From contig NZ_JAPQNT010000008.1 of NCBI RefSeq assembly GCF_028867965.1, positions 124,001-188,000 of the forward strand: a DNA stretch of 64,000 bases, given 5' to 3'. Shown here piece by piece: positions 44,744 to 53,869 of the stretch. A program made the position numbers and the translations under genes. The first letter of the stretch is position 1. Each line of letters opens with the position of its first letter. The stretch is from Flavobacterium sp. SUN046. GTDB lineage: Bacteria; Bacteroidota; Bacteroidia; Flavobacteriales; Flavobacteriaceae. The notes under the pieces are model-generated. The model did no database searches. It was not told the DNA's origin and saw only the letters and a program-made list of their open reading frames with translations.

Positions 44744-44777
44744 AAAAACCGTTAGAAATTTAATTCTAACGGTTTTT
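44744..44777. terminator. Bidirectional terminator between the receiver gene and rny
   Basis: Perfect 14-bp arms AAAAACCGTTAGAA and TTCTAACGGTTTTT with a 6-base loop. A/T tracts on both sides suit the convergent genes on either strand. Confidence 0.88.
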
Positions 44778-44793
44778 GTATTTTCAAAAAAAG

Positions 44794-46356
44794 TTATTTT
44801 GCAATATTTACAGCACGAGTTTCTCTAATTACTGTAATTTTAACTTGTCCTGGATAAGTCATTTCAGTTTGAATTTTTTGTGAAATCTCAAATGATAAGT
44901 TTTGAGCCATATCATCACTTACTTTTTCACTTTCAACTATTACACGTAATTCTCTTCCGGCTTGAATTGCATAAGCATTTTTAACACCGTTAAATCCGAA
45001 TGCAATTTCTTCTAAATCTTTCAATCTTTGTATGTAAGAATCTAAAACTTGACGTCGTGCGCCTGGTCTAGCTCCAGAAATAGCATCACAAACTTGAATT
45101 ATTGGAGAAATTAAGTATTTCATTTCAATTTCATCATGGTGTGCTCCAATCGCATTGCAAACTTCTTCTTTTTCACCATATTTTTCAGCCCATTGCATAC
45201 CTAGTAAGGCGTGAGGTAAATCACTTTCGGCATCTGGAACTTTTCCAATATCGTGAAGTAAACCAGCACGTTTTGCTAATTTTACATTTAATCCTAACTC
45301 AGCAGCCATGATTCCACAAAGTTTAGAAACTTCGCGCGAGTGCTGCAATAAATTCTGACCATAAGACGAACGGTATTTCATTCTACCAACGGTCTTAATT
45401 AATTCTGGATGCAAACCATGAATCCCTAAATCTATAACGGTACGTTTACCAACTTCTATGATTTCATCATCAATTTGCTTAGTTGTTTTAGCAACAACTT
45501 CTTCAATTCTAGCTGGGTGAATCCTTCCGTCAGTTACTAATTTATGTAGCGATAGACGAGCAATTTCTCTTCTAACTGGATCGAAACAAGATAGAATAAT
45601 TGCTTCTGGAGTGTCATCAACAATGATTTCTACACCAGTTGCGGCCTCAAGAGCTCGAATATTTCTACCTTCACGACCAATGATTCTTCCTTTTACATCA
45701 TCTGATTCAATGTTAAAAACAGATACACAATTTTCTACAGCCTCTTCAGTTCCAACACGTTGAATAGTTGAGATGATTACTTTTTTTGCTTCTTGTGCAG
45801 CAGTAAGTTTAGCTTCTTCTATTGTTTCTTGAATGTGAGACATTGCTTTAGTTTTAGCTTCAGCTTTTAAACTTTCAACCAATTGTTCTCTTGCATCATC
45901 AGCAGATAATCCTGAAATAACTTCAAGTTGATTTACTTGGCTTTTGTGCATTTTCTCAATTTCAATCTGTTTTTTATCTAACAGTTCAATTTTAGAGTTG
46001 TATTCGTTAGTTTTAGCTTCAAAATCGTCGTTTACTTTTTTAGCTTTGGCTAATTCACTTGAAACTTGTGATTCTTTATCTCTAATTCTTTTTTCAACTT
46101 CTGCCATTTTTTTATCTTTCGATAAAATTTCTTTTTCGTGCTCTGATTTCAATTCTAAAAACTTCTCTTTTGCCTGAAGTAGTTTGTCTTTTTTAATGTT
46201 TTCGGCTTCTAAATTAGCATCTTTTAAAATTGATCCTGCTTCTTTCTTGGCGTTTTTAATTAAGTTGGAAACATTGCTTTTTTCGAGCATTTTTGCAATG
46301 GCAAAACCTCCAGCAATTCCAGCTATAACGGCGATAATAAGTAGTACTATGTTCAT
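44794..46356 (-). CDS. rny: Ribonuclease Y
   Basis: A 520-residue membrane-anchored endoribonuclease that starts mRNA decay. It has one N-terminal membrane helix ([20 protein letters not shown]), a long coiled coil (about 30-190), a KH domain with [15 protein letters not shown], and an HD phosphohydrolase domain with LLHDIGKV. The intact HD pair suggests activity. The probable 6S RNA and zapA lie upstream on the same strand. Confidence 0.96.
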   Translation of the reverse strand: MNIVLLIIAVIAGIAGGFAIAKMLEKSNVSNLIKNAKKEAGSILKDANLEAENIKKDKLLQAKEKFLELKSEHEKEILSKDKKMAEVEKRIRDKESQVSSELAKAKKVNDDFEAKTNEYNSKIELLDKKQIEIEKMHKSQVNQLEVISGLSADDAREQLVESLKAEAKTKAMSHIQETIEEAKLTAAQEAKKVIISTIQRVGTEEAVENCVSVFNIESDDVKGRIIGREGRNIRALEAATGVEIIVDDTPEAIILSCFDPVRREIARLSLHKLVTDGRIHPARIEEVVAKTTKQIDDEIIEVGKRTVIDLGIHGLHPELIKTVGRMKYRSSYGQNLLQHSREVSKLCGIMAAELGLNVKLAKRAGLLHDIGKVPDAESDLPHALLGMQWAEKYGEKEEVCNAIGAHHDEIEMKYLISPIIQVCDAISGARPGARRQVLDSYIQRLKDLEEIAFGFNGVKNAYAIQAGRELRVIVESEKVSDDMAQNLSFEISQKIQTEMTYPGQVKITVIRETRAVNIAK

Positions 46357-46378
46357 GTTTGTTTAAAATTTATATATA

Positions 46379-46540
46379 AAAAAACCTACATTAATTGCTT
46401 GTATAAACTCGTAAGGACAAGTTTTGAGTTAACTCACTGTTCAAGTTTCCCAACTGAATGGGCTTACTATAGTAGCGACGATTTACTCATTTTAATTTGT
46501 TAGTGTTGAGTTTACCAAAAATGAACTAATGTAGGCAGTA
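46379..46540 (-). ncRNA. ssrS: Probable 6S RNA (6S-Flavo type)
   Basis: Between zapA and rny, on the minus strand, a segment of about 155 nt has a closing stem CCTACATTA (46527-46535) with TAATGTAGG (46385-46393), a largely unpaired AT-rich interior, inner hairpins such as TGAG-TTAA-CTCA, and a T tract directly after the 3' arm. Long closing stem, open centre and position next to zapA are hallmarks of 6S RNA, the decoy that binds RNA polymerase; in gammaproteobacteria ssrS also follows zapA. No open frame. Assignment is by structure and context, not by alignment. Confidence 0.68.
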
Positions 46541-46580
46541 TTTTTAGTCTATGTTAAAGAACGTTTTTTCTAGTTGTTTA

Positions 46581-46874
46581 TTATTTGTTGAGATAGTCGT
46601 CTAATAAATTATTTAATTTTGTTAATCGTTCTATAGATTCAGTACCATCAATAGCATTATCAACATTTTTCTGTTCCATTTGAGAGGCAAATTGTAAGGC
46701 GCACATAGCCAAAACATCTTGCTTATCACGAACAGCATAATTTTCTTCAAATTGCTTAATCATAGCATCAATTTTTTTAGAAGCACTACGCAATCCTTCT
46801 TCTTGCGACATGTCAACCGTTAACGGATAAACTCTGTCTGCTATTGATATTTTAATTTTAAGCTTTTCATTCAT
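46581..46874 (-). CDS. zapA: Cell division protein ZapA
   Basis: A 97-residue protein beginning EKLKIKISIADRVYPLTVDMSQEEGLRSASKKIDAMI, the ZapA signature, followed by a helical tail (QDVLAMCALQFASQ and a coiled coil). It bundles FtsZ filaments at the division site. It is preceded by a small coiled-coil gene 4 bases upstream. Confidence 0.92.
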   Translation of the reverse strand: MNEKLKIKISIADRVYPLTVDMSQEEGLRSASKKIDAMIKQFEENYAVRDKQDVLAMCALQFASQMEQKNVDNAIDGTESIERLTKLNNLLDDYLNK

Positions 46875-46878
46875 ATTT

Positions 46879-47169
46879 TTAATCTGCTAGCTGCGCTATA
46901 CAATAATCAATTTCACGAATTAATGAATTTATTTTAAGCTTTGTATCTCTTTTATAATCTTCACTGCCCAATAATGAATTAGTCATTTTTAATGTTTCAA
47001 AATCTTTTTTTAGTTGGTCAACAACTACATTTTGATTTTGTGTAGCAACTGCAGAAATCTTTAATTCTTGTTCTAACGCTTGATTTTTTTGTTCTAAATT
47101 GTTTATTTTCAAAAACAACTTTTGAATTTTATTTTCAAGAGTATCAATTATTTCTGCAATTTCACTCAT
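46879..47169 (-). CDS. Small coiled-coil protein (ZapB-like position)
   Basis: A 96-residue, almost entirely helical protein with heptads (IAEIIDTLENKIQKLFLKI, NLEQKNQALEQELK) and no other domain. Its 4-base spacing from zapA suggests a shared transcript and possibly a partner role in division, similar to ZapB in size and composition, but homology to ZapB is not shown. Its promoter is canonical. Confidence 0.7.
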   Translation of the reverse strand: MSEIAEIIDTLENKIQKLFLKINNLEQKNQALEQELKISAVATQNQNVVVDQLKKDFETLKMTNSLLGSEDYKRDTKLKINSLIREIDYCIAQLAD

Positions 47170-47197
47170 CTATGACACTATTCATTACTTAATCTTA

Positions 47198-47228
47198 CAA
47201 ATTTATAATTCCTAATCTATTAAAGCAA
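47198..47228 (-). promoter_or_regulatory. Promoter of the coiled-coil/zapA operon
   Basis: On the minus strand TTG (47226-47228) and TAAATTTG (47198-47205), separated by 20 bases, about 30 bases before the start codon. Confidence 0.7.
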
Positions 47229-47361
47229 TATTTTTTGCAAAAAAAACTATTTATTTTTTTATTCTTATCTAATATTTTGTTTAATAGTCTGTTATCATTA
47301 CTAATTGGTATATGTTTTGTAGTTTGGAAGTTTTTTATACCTTAGCAAAAATCCTTACAGA

Positions 47362-49053
47362 ATGAAATTTTTAAGTTTTCTATTACTATTCGCCACTTTT
47401 GTATCCGCCCAAAATCAGTATCCAAAAGATTTTTTTAGATCACCTTTAGATATTCCGATGCAATTATCTGGAAACTTTGGTGAATTACGTCCCAATCATT
47501 TTCATGCAGGCTTCGATTTTAAAACCAACCAAAGAGAAGGTCTCAATGTTTATGCTGCTGGTGATGGTTATATTTCAAGAATTAAAATTTCAACAGCAGG
47601 TTACGGAAAGGCAATTTACATAACGCATCCTAATGGTTACACAACTGTTTACGGACATTTACAAAAAGCAGTAGGAACAATTCAAGACAAGATTATTCAA
47701 TTGCAATATGTAGAGAAAGCGTATGAAATTGAAGCTTTTTTTAAACCCGAGGATTTACCCATAAAAAAAGGTGAAATTATTGCATTATCAGGAAATACTG
47801 GCGGTTCAGAAGGACCACATTTGCATTTTGAATTTAGAGACAACAAAACCGAACAAATTATAAATCCGTTATTTTTTGGTTTAAATCTTAAAGACACAAG
47901 AAGTCCAACAGTTAGTAATCTTTTAGTTTATCCAATTGACAATAATTCAGTTGCAAACGAATCTAAACGACCCGTAATATTGAATCTTTCACTCCAAAAA
48001 GACGGAACTTATTTGTCTGAAAAGGTTTTAGCTACAGGAAAAATTGGTTTTGGCATAAATGCTAGTGATACCGATGATGTTTCATACAATCCTAACGGAG
48101 TTTATAAAACCCAATTAATTTTTAACGGAAAAGTAACTTTTGGTTATGAATTCAACAAAATGGTTTTTGACGAAGCACGTTATGTAAATGCATTCATTGA
48201 TTATTTTAGGTATAAAAAAACACATCAACGAGTGCAAAGATTATTTATGAAGCAACCTTTTGCGTGGAGTAATATTTACCAAAATGTAGATAACGGAATC
48301 TTAAATGTAACTCCAAATTTCATGGAAAATGAACGCATTGAAGTCTCTGATTTTTTTGAAAATAAAACAATAATTAATATTCCAATTGAATATTCTGATA
48401 AGAAATCAATTGTTAATGAAGAAGTTAAACCAACTAAATATTTCATAAAAGCCAAATCTGATTCTAATTTTGAAAAAGATAATGTTTCTGTTTTTTTTCC
48501 GGCCGGAACTTTTTATGATGATTTTTATATGAATTTTGATGTTCGAAATAATATCCTTTTTTTACACGAAGATGTTGTACCTGCGCATACCAATTTTAAT
48601 ATAACATTTGAAGATACAAAATCATCAGAAAAAGATAAAAAGAAAATGTTTATTGCATCGGTTTACGGAACTAAATTATCCTACAACACAACAAAATTAG
48701 TAGGAACAACGTTTTCTTGTAAATCTAAAACTTTAGGGCAATTTACTTTGGTCAAAGATAGTATTGTTCCTAAAATTACTATTGCCAAAAGTATTGATGG
48801 CAAATGGCTTACCGATAAAAAATCTATTCAATTGTCAGTTTCAGATGATTTATCAGGAGTTAAAACCATAAACGGATACTTGAATGATAAATGGGTTTTA
48901 TTTGAATATGAACCAAAAACACGAAAAATAACGCACACTTTTCAGGATAATTTACTTCTTGAAGGTCAAAATAAATTGAAGGTTGTAGTAGCCGATAATG
49001 TTGGAAATTCTACTATCTTTGAAACTCAATTTTTTAGAAGTCAAAAAAAATAA
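47362..49053 (+). CDS. M23 family metallopeptidase
   Basis: A 563-residue exported peptidase with a signal peptide (KFLSFLLLFATFVSAQ). The LytM domain comes first: NHFHAGFDF supplies the metal His and Asp, and GPHLHFEF the second and catalytic His. The C-terminal half is made of Ig-like or beta-sandwich repeats. It probably cleaves peptidoglycan cross-links. It is followed 6 bases later by the TonB-dependent receptor gene. Confidence 0.92.
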   Translation: MKFLSFLLLFATFVSAQNQYPKDFFRSPLDIPMQLSGNFGELRPNHFHAGFDFKTNQREGLNVYAAGDGYISRIKISTAGYGKAIYITHPNGYTTVYGHLQKAVGTIQDKIIQLQYVEKAYEIEAFFKPEDLPIKKGEIIALSGNTGGSEGPHLHFEFRDNKTEQIINPLFFGLNLKDTRSPTVSNLLVYPIDNNSVANESKRPVILNLSLQKDGTYLSEKVLATGKIGFGINASDTDDVSYNPNGVYKTQLIFNGKVTFGYEFNKMVFDEARYVNAFIDYFRYKKTHQRVQRLFMKQPFAWSNIYQNVDNGILNVTPNFMENERIEVSDFFENKTIINIPIEYSDKKSIVNEEVKPTKYFIKAKSDSNFEKDNVSVFFPAGTFYDDFYMNFDVRNNILFLHEDVVPAHTNFNITFEDTKSSEKDKKKMFIASVYGTKLSYNTTKLVGTTFSCKSKTLGQFTLVKDSIVPKITIAKSIDGKWLTDKKSIQLSVSDDLSGVKTINGYLNDKWVLFEYEPKTRKITHTFQDNLLLEGQNKLKVVVADNVGNSTIFETQFFRSQKK

Positions 49054-49059
49054 GATCAT

Positions 49060-51519
49060 TTGAAAACAAAAAATAAAATTTCGGCACTACTTTTTTTTCT
49101 AATTTCAGTAGTTGCTTTCTCTCAAAATGCTAAGGTTACTGGAATCGTTTTAGATGAAAATAAAAATCCAGTTGAAGCTGTAAATGTTAGCTATCAAGGA
49201 AAATCAACGGTTACTGATGCTAACGGATTTTATGCAATTGAAATTCCTGCCAACAAAAAAGTGATTTTGGTTTATACTCATGTAGCTTTGAAAAGCGCAA
49301 CTCAATCTTTTCAATTAAAGCCAAATGAGGTTGTAGAATTTAATCCAGTAATCAATAATAAAGAGAACCAATTAGGCGAAGTAATTATTACGAATAACAA
49401 AAGAAGAGTTTCTGGAATTATAAATATTGAGCCCGAATTAGTTCGTAACATACCAAAATTATCTGGTGGTGTTGAAGATATTATAAAAACATTAGTTGGC
49501 GGATCTAACGAAGGTAGTGAATATTCGGCACGCGGCGGAAACTATGACGAAAATTTAGTTTACGTAAATGAAATAGAAGTATATCGTCCGTTTTTAGTGC
49601 GTTCTGGGCAACAAGAAGGATTGAGCTTTACCAACTCCGATATGATTCAGAATATTGACTTTTCTGCAGGTGGTTTTCAAGCAAAATATGGCGATAAAAT
49701 GTCATCTGTTTTAGACATTACTTATCGGAATCCTAAAAAATTTGGTGCGGCACTCGAAGCTAGTTTTCTGGGTGCAAATGCAACAATTGAAGGAATTTCT
49801 AAAAATAAAAAATGGAGCGCTATTACTGGAATTCGTTACCGAAACAATTCACTTTTGGTCAATAGCCAAGAAACACAATCTAATTACAAACCAACTTTTG
49901 CTGACGTTCAAACAAATGTGAATTTTGCGGCGTCTAAAAAACTACAAATTAATTTTTTAGGTAATATTTCTCAAAATAAATACAATTACCAACCGTTAAC
50001 TCGTCAAACAAACTTTGGAACAATTAGTGATCCTATTGCGCTTCAAATTTTTTATGAAGGTCAAGAAAAAGATAAATATGAAACTTATTTTGGTGCTTTA
50101 AAAACTAATTATGTTGCTAACGAAACTAGTACCTACAAAGTTATTGCATCGGCATATCACACTCAAGAAGAAGAACATTTCGACATAGATGCGGCTTATT
50201 ATTTAGGGGAAGTTGATACTAATATTGGTTCAGAAACTTTTGGAGGTGTGACTTACAATCGTGCTATTGGTTCACAATTAAATCATGCACGAAATGATTT
50301 AGACGCAGTAATTGCTAATTTTGAAATTAAAGGAAATCATAATTTTAAAAAGAAATTTCAAATTGATTGGGGAATAAAATACACACACGAAAGTATTCGC
50401 GATAGAATAGTGGAGTGGGAAGTAATTGATTCGGCTGGGTTTTCCATCAATCCACCAATATACAATTTGCCTCATGATCAACCTTATAATCCTTATGTTG
50501 GGCCATTAGTTCCGTTTAAAAATGTAAGAGCGACTAATTTTGTGAATATTAACAGATTTTCTGGTTTTGCACAATGGAGTACTAAAACCACTATAGGAGA
50601 TAGCCAAGTATGGATTAATGCTGGAGTTAGAGCGCACAACTGGATGGTTTCTGGTGATGGAATTTCGGATGCTAAAAGTCAGACTGTTTTTAGTCCTAGA
50701 GCTCAATTTGCACTCAAACCTGCATGGGAAAAAGATATGATTTTCAGGTTTTCAACTGGACTTTATTATCAACCACCATTTTACAGAGAATTACGAGACC
50801 AATATGGAGTTGTGAATCCAAATGTAAAAGCTCAAAAATCAGCTCATTTTGTATTGAGTAATGATTATAACTTCAAATTATGGAAACGACCATTTAAATT
50901 GGTTACTGAGGCTTACTACAAATCAATGACTGATGTTAACACGTACACGCTTGAAAACGTGCGTATTCGCTATCGTGCCAATAATGACGCAGTTGCTTAT
51001 GCTTATGGATTTGATTGTCGATTGAATGGTGAATTTGTTCCTGGAACCGAATCTTGGTTTAGTTTTGGTTACATGAAAACCGAGGAAAATCAAGATAATC
51101 GTGGTTATATTGCTCGCCCAACCGATCAACGTTTGAAATTCGGAATACTTTTTCAAGATTACATGCCTAATATTCCAAACGTAAAATTATACTTGAATTT
51201 GACGTATAATACAGGTTTGCCTGGCGGTTCACCATCGTATGCAGATGCTTATCAATATCAAAGTCGCTTGAGAGATTACCGTCGAGCCGATGTTGGATTT
51301 TCGTATTTGTTTACCGAAAGAAATAACGAACTTCCAGATGGTCATTGGTTGAAAAAGTTTAAAGATTTATCATTAGGATTAGAAATTTATAACTTGTTTA
51401 ATACTCAAAATGCAATTACTAATACTTGGGTTCGAGATGCTTATACTAAATCTCAATACGGAATTCCGAATTACATGACTACAAGAGTTTTTAATATTCG
51501 ATTTACTGCTAAATTGTAG
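49060..51519 (+). CDS. TonB-dependent receptor with carboxypeptidase-regulatory domain
   Basis: An 819-residue outer-membrane transporter, probably starting at TTG 49060 because it gives a clean signal peptide (MKTKNKISALLFFLISVVAFSQ split at the Ala/Phe region). Residues 23-105 are a carboxypeptidase-regulatory domain, then a plug with ISGGVEDIIKTLVGG-like sequence and YSARGGNYDENLVYVNE, then a barrel ending in RVFNIRFTAKL. The substrate is not evident. It shares a transcript with the M23 peptidase and the following lipoprotein. Confidence 0.9.
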   Translation: MKTKNKISALLFFLISVVAFSQNAKVTGIVLDENKNPVEAVNVSYQGKSTVTDANGFYAIEIPANKKVILVYTHVALKSATQSFQLKPNEVVEFNPVINNKENQLGEVIITNNKRRVSGIINIEPELVRNIPKLSGGVEDIIKTLVGGSNEGSEYSARGGNYDENLVYVNEIEVYRPFLVRSGQQEGLSFTNSDMIQNIDFSAGGFQAKYGDKMSSVLDITYRNPKKFGAALEASFLGANATIEGISKNKKWSAITGIRYRNNSLLVNSQETQSNYKPTFADVQTNVNFAASKKLQINFLGNISQNKYNYQPLTRQTNFGTISDPIALQIFYEGQEKDKYETYFGALKTNYVANETSTYKVIASAYHTQEEEHFDIDAAYYLGEVDTNIGSETFGGVTYNRAIGSQLNHARNDLDAVIANFEIKGNHNFKKKFQIDWGIKYTHESIRDRIVEWEVIDSAGFSINPPIYNLPHDQPYNPYVGPLVPFKNVRATNFVNINRFSGFAQWSTKTTIGDSQVWINAGVRAHNWMVSGDGISDAKSQTVFSPRAQFALKPAWEKDMIFRFSTGLYYQPPFYRELRDQYGVVNPNVKAQKSAHFVLSNDYNFKLWKRPFKLVTEAYYKSMTDVNTYTLENVRIRYRANNDAVAYAYGFDCRLNGEFVPGTESWFSFGYMKTEENQDNRGYIARPTDQRLKFGILFQDYMPNIPNVKLYLNLTYNTGLPGGSPSYADAYQYQSRLRDYRRADVGFSYLFTERNNELPDGHWLKKFKDLSLGLEIYNLFNTQNAITNTWVRDAYTKSQYGIPNYMTTRVFNIRFTAKL

Positions 51520-51556
51520 AAATTTGATTAAATTTGATTTCTCTTAATTTATACAA

Positions 51557-52282
51557 ATGAAAAACATATCAAAATATATCATTCTTTCTTTACTAACACT
51601 TTCAGTTATAGGTTGTAAGGAAGAAAAAGAAAAACCAAAAGTAATTTACGGTAAATCTGAAACTCCAAAAACGGCTATTAAACCAGATACAAGCAAAATT
51701 AGTGTTGCCGATTTGCCAATTCAAATGCCTGGAACCTCTGTTTTAATTCATCCAATTGGTGCATTAAGCGTTTCTGAAAATCGCGAAAGTAAGTTGGCGT
51801 CAAGTTCATCAGATAGAAACCAAAGTTTTATAGTTTCCAATTCTAATGAGTTTGAAATTACAGGTTATTTGAGTAATCTAAAATTCCAACAAATTGGTTC
51901 TGATTCGTTATCAGTTTTAACTGAAAAACCAGTAATGATTGAACGAATTACTTATTTAAAAAATCTAGCAGATAAAACTAAAAAGCAAATTTTGGTCTAT
52001 CTAATTGAAGATATGGATTCTAATGGCGATGGAAAATTAGATGAAAACGATATTAAAAATTTATATATAAGTGATGTTACTGGAAAAAATTTCATCAAAC
52101 TTTCTCAGGAATTTCAAGAGTTAATTGATTGGAATTTAATAGAATCTCAAAATCGTTTATACTTTAGAACCATTGAAGATATTAACAAAAACGGAGCTTT
52201 CGACAAAGATGATAAAGTACATTATCAATATGTAGATTTACTTTCTAAAGATTTAAAAGTTCAAGAATACAATCCGGTTTAA
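51557..52282 (+). CDS. Lipoprotein with EF-hand-like loops
   Basis: A 241-residue lipoprotein with a lipobox LSVIGC at residues 16-21. Two Asp-rich loops look like calcium-binding EF hands: DMDSNGDGKLDENDI and DINKNGAFDKDDK. I do not recognise a named family. It lies 37 bases after the TonB receptor gene on the same strand and may be its surface partner. Confidence 0.75.
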   Translation: MKNISKYIILSLLTLSVIGCKEEKEKPKVIYGKSETPKTAIKPDTSKISVADLPIQMPGTSVLIHPIGALSVSENRESKLASSSSDRNQSFIVSNSNEFEITGYLSNLKFQQIGSDSLSVLTEKPVMIERITYLKNLADKTKKQILVYLIEDMDSNGDGKLDENDIKNLYISDVTGKNFIKLSQEFQELIDWNLIESQNRLYFRTIEDINKNGAFDKDDKVHYQYVDLLSKDLKVQEYNPV

Positions 52283-52426
52283 TTAATGGAATTTTGCTGC
52301 TTTGTTTATTACAATTTTTTAAAAACATACAGATTAGGTTGATTAATAGCATAAAAAGCAACCACTAAAAGTTTCATAATTAAAGATTACCTCTTTAAAA
52401 ATAAATACAAAAAATGTTTTTAAAAT

Positions 52427-52501
52427 TTAAAACAAAGACGAAATCAAAGATGTTATCAATGAAACTGCGATAACAACAACTTTTACAACTAGATTTACCA
52501 T
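52427..52501 (-). CDS. Possible 24-residue hydrophobic peptide
   Basis: An ATG-to-TAA frame of 24 residues on the minus strand begins MVNLVVKVVVIA and stays Val/Ile/Leu/Ser-rich to a final LF, with a single Lys, so it would span or coat a membrane. It is too short for routine annotation. Such peptides include type I toxins and small membrane regulators; an upstream promoter is only weakly suggested (TATTTTAC). Chance cannot be excluded at this length. Confidence 0.3.
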   Translation of the reverse strand: MVNLVVKVVVIAVSLITSLISSLF

Positions 52502-52561
52502 GATATTGATTTTTTAGAGTGATTGTTAATTTTTAGTAAAATAAGGTCATTTTAAATTATT

Positions 52562-52581
52562 AAAATTGTAAAAATGGAATC
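52562..52581. repeat. 20-bp direct repeat, left copy
   Basis: Identical to 53850-53869. On the minus strand it reads GATTCCATTTTTACAATTTT and begins one base after the stop codon of the EreA/ChaN-like gene. Confidence 0.8.
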
Positions 52582-52582
52582 G

Positions 52583-53737
52583 TTATTTAACTTTTTCAGG
52601 CGATAAAATTAAAATGTCAAATTGTTTAATGCATTCAATCATTTCTTTAGAAAATTCAATTTTAGCATCTTTTTTTAATTGTAAATTATATAATTTAGCA
52701 TGAAACGGACGTAAATCCAATACAATCCAGTTGTCTTCTTTATATAATTCCAAAAGTTCTACAGGATAAACTCCAGAATTTAATCTGTCAATCATTTCAT
52801 TTTTCTCTTTTTCATATCTATAACATAATTGAACGTGTAGCGATTTTTGATTTTTTAAGGTTGCCATTTGGTTAATACAATCTCCTAAATCCATTATCCC
52901 GATTGGTGAAACTCCTTTTGCCATATGATTACTTCCAAATTTAAAAAAAGCTTTAGGATCTTTTTTATATTTATTTGTAAAATCATTATAATAATTATAA
53001 AAATTAGTCTTCATCAACGTTGACCTAACAGTATTATTTTCAAAATAATTTCCTGCGGAATAATCACCATAGATAGAAGCCGATGCTAACATTTCTGCTT
53101 TGATTTTTTTTGCTAATTTATTTTTTGATAAATCAAATATTTTCATAAACGCTTTATCACCTTCATCACCTTGTTTTTTAGAATCTTCAATTAATGTCGG
53201 ATATTTCGCTTTGGTTTGGGCATCTAAACTATTATAAGTGTCATCAATAACAAATTGAAATCCCCCAAAATAATGCTGATCTAAACCCCAAAGTTCAAAA
53301 TTATTTTTTCGTGATGTTAATAACATTTCATAATCTGCTTGAGAACTAAAAAAGGGTATAGGACTATTATTTTTACCATATTTTTTATTGAAATCTGTGA
53401 TTTTTTTTGTGAAATCATCACTATCTAAAAATGAATTTAATTTTTTAACTGATGTTGGACTAATTTCAGTAATCCAAACATTATAATTAGCATTTTTTAA
53501 ATATGGAAATAAACTTTGTGTAAGTTTTGAAACCAAACTCGAATTATGGTATTCACCCATTAAAAAATATTGATTTTGATTGATTTCCTGTTTTAAAAAT
53601 TCAAATCCATCACCTTCAATTTTGTAATTGATGGTATCAAGAGTAAATGATTTTACATTTTTAAGAAGTTCTGTTTTTGTTAATTCTTGAGAATAACAAG
53701 TTATAAAGGATAGAAATACGATAATAAATGATTTCAT
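52583..53737 (-). CDS. Secreted EreA/ChaN-like (erythromycin-esterase-type fold) protein
   Basis: A 384-residue exported protein with a signal peptide (KSFIIVFLSFITCYSQ). The segments FLMGEYHNSSLVSKLTQSLFPYL, ITEISPTS, GLDQHYFGGF and FGSNHMAKG place Glu/His residues as in the EreA/ChaN/Tiki superfamily, whose members are metal-dependent esterases, heme-binding proteins or proteases. The specific function cannot be told. It is bracketed by 20-bp direct repeats and by an AraC regulator, in a patch that differs from the surrounding core genes. Confidence 0.6.
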   Translation of the reverse strand: MKSFIIVFLSFITCYSQELTKTELLKNVKSFTLDTINYKIEGDGFEFLKQEINQNQYFLMGEYHNSSLVSKLTQSLFPYLKNANYNVWITEISPTSVKKLNSFLDSDDFTKKITDFNKKYGKNNSPIPFFSSQADYEMLLTSRKNNFELWGLDQHYFGGFQFVIDDTYNSLDAQTKAKYPTLIEDSKKQGDEGDKAFMKIFDLSKNKLAKKIKAEMLASASIYGDYSAGNYFENNTVRSTLMKTNFYNYYNDFTNKYKKDPKAFFKFGSNHMAKGVSPIGIMDLGDCINQMATLKNQKSLHVQLCYRYEKEKNEMIDRLNSGVYPVELLELYKEDNWIVLDLRPFHAKLYNLQLKKDAKIEFSKEMIECIKQFDILILSPEKVK

Positions 53738-53849
53738 GATTATTTATTTTTTTATAATTTTAATAAGAAACTATTATAGATAGTACTATTAATAATGAGT
53801 TGAAAAAAGGATTTTATTTTTCAGTGAAATAAATAATAATTAACCTAAG

Positions 53850-53869
53850 AAAATTGTAAAAATGGAATC
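53850..53869. repeat. 20-bp direct repeat, right copy
   Basis: Same orientation and sequence as 52562-52581, here directly after the stop codon of the AraC-family gene. The two copies are 1,288 bases apart. Confidence 0.8.

Larger units (their letters stand above)
52283..52582. other. Intergenic gap with a small peptide frame and a direct repeat
   Basis: A 300-base gap between the lipoprotein gene and the convergent EreA/ChaN-like gene. It contains a short hydrophobic reading frame on the minus strand (52427-52501) and one copy of a 20-bp direct repeat (52562-52581). Nothing else is evident. Confidence 0.5.
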
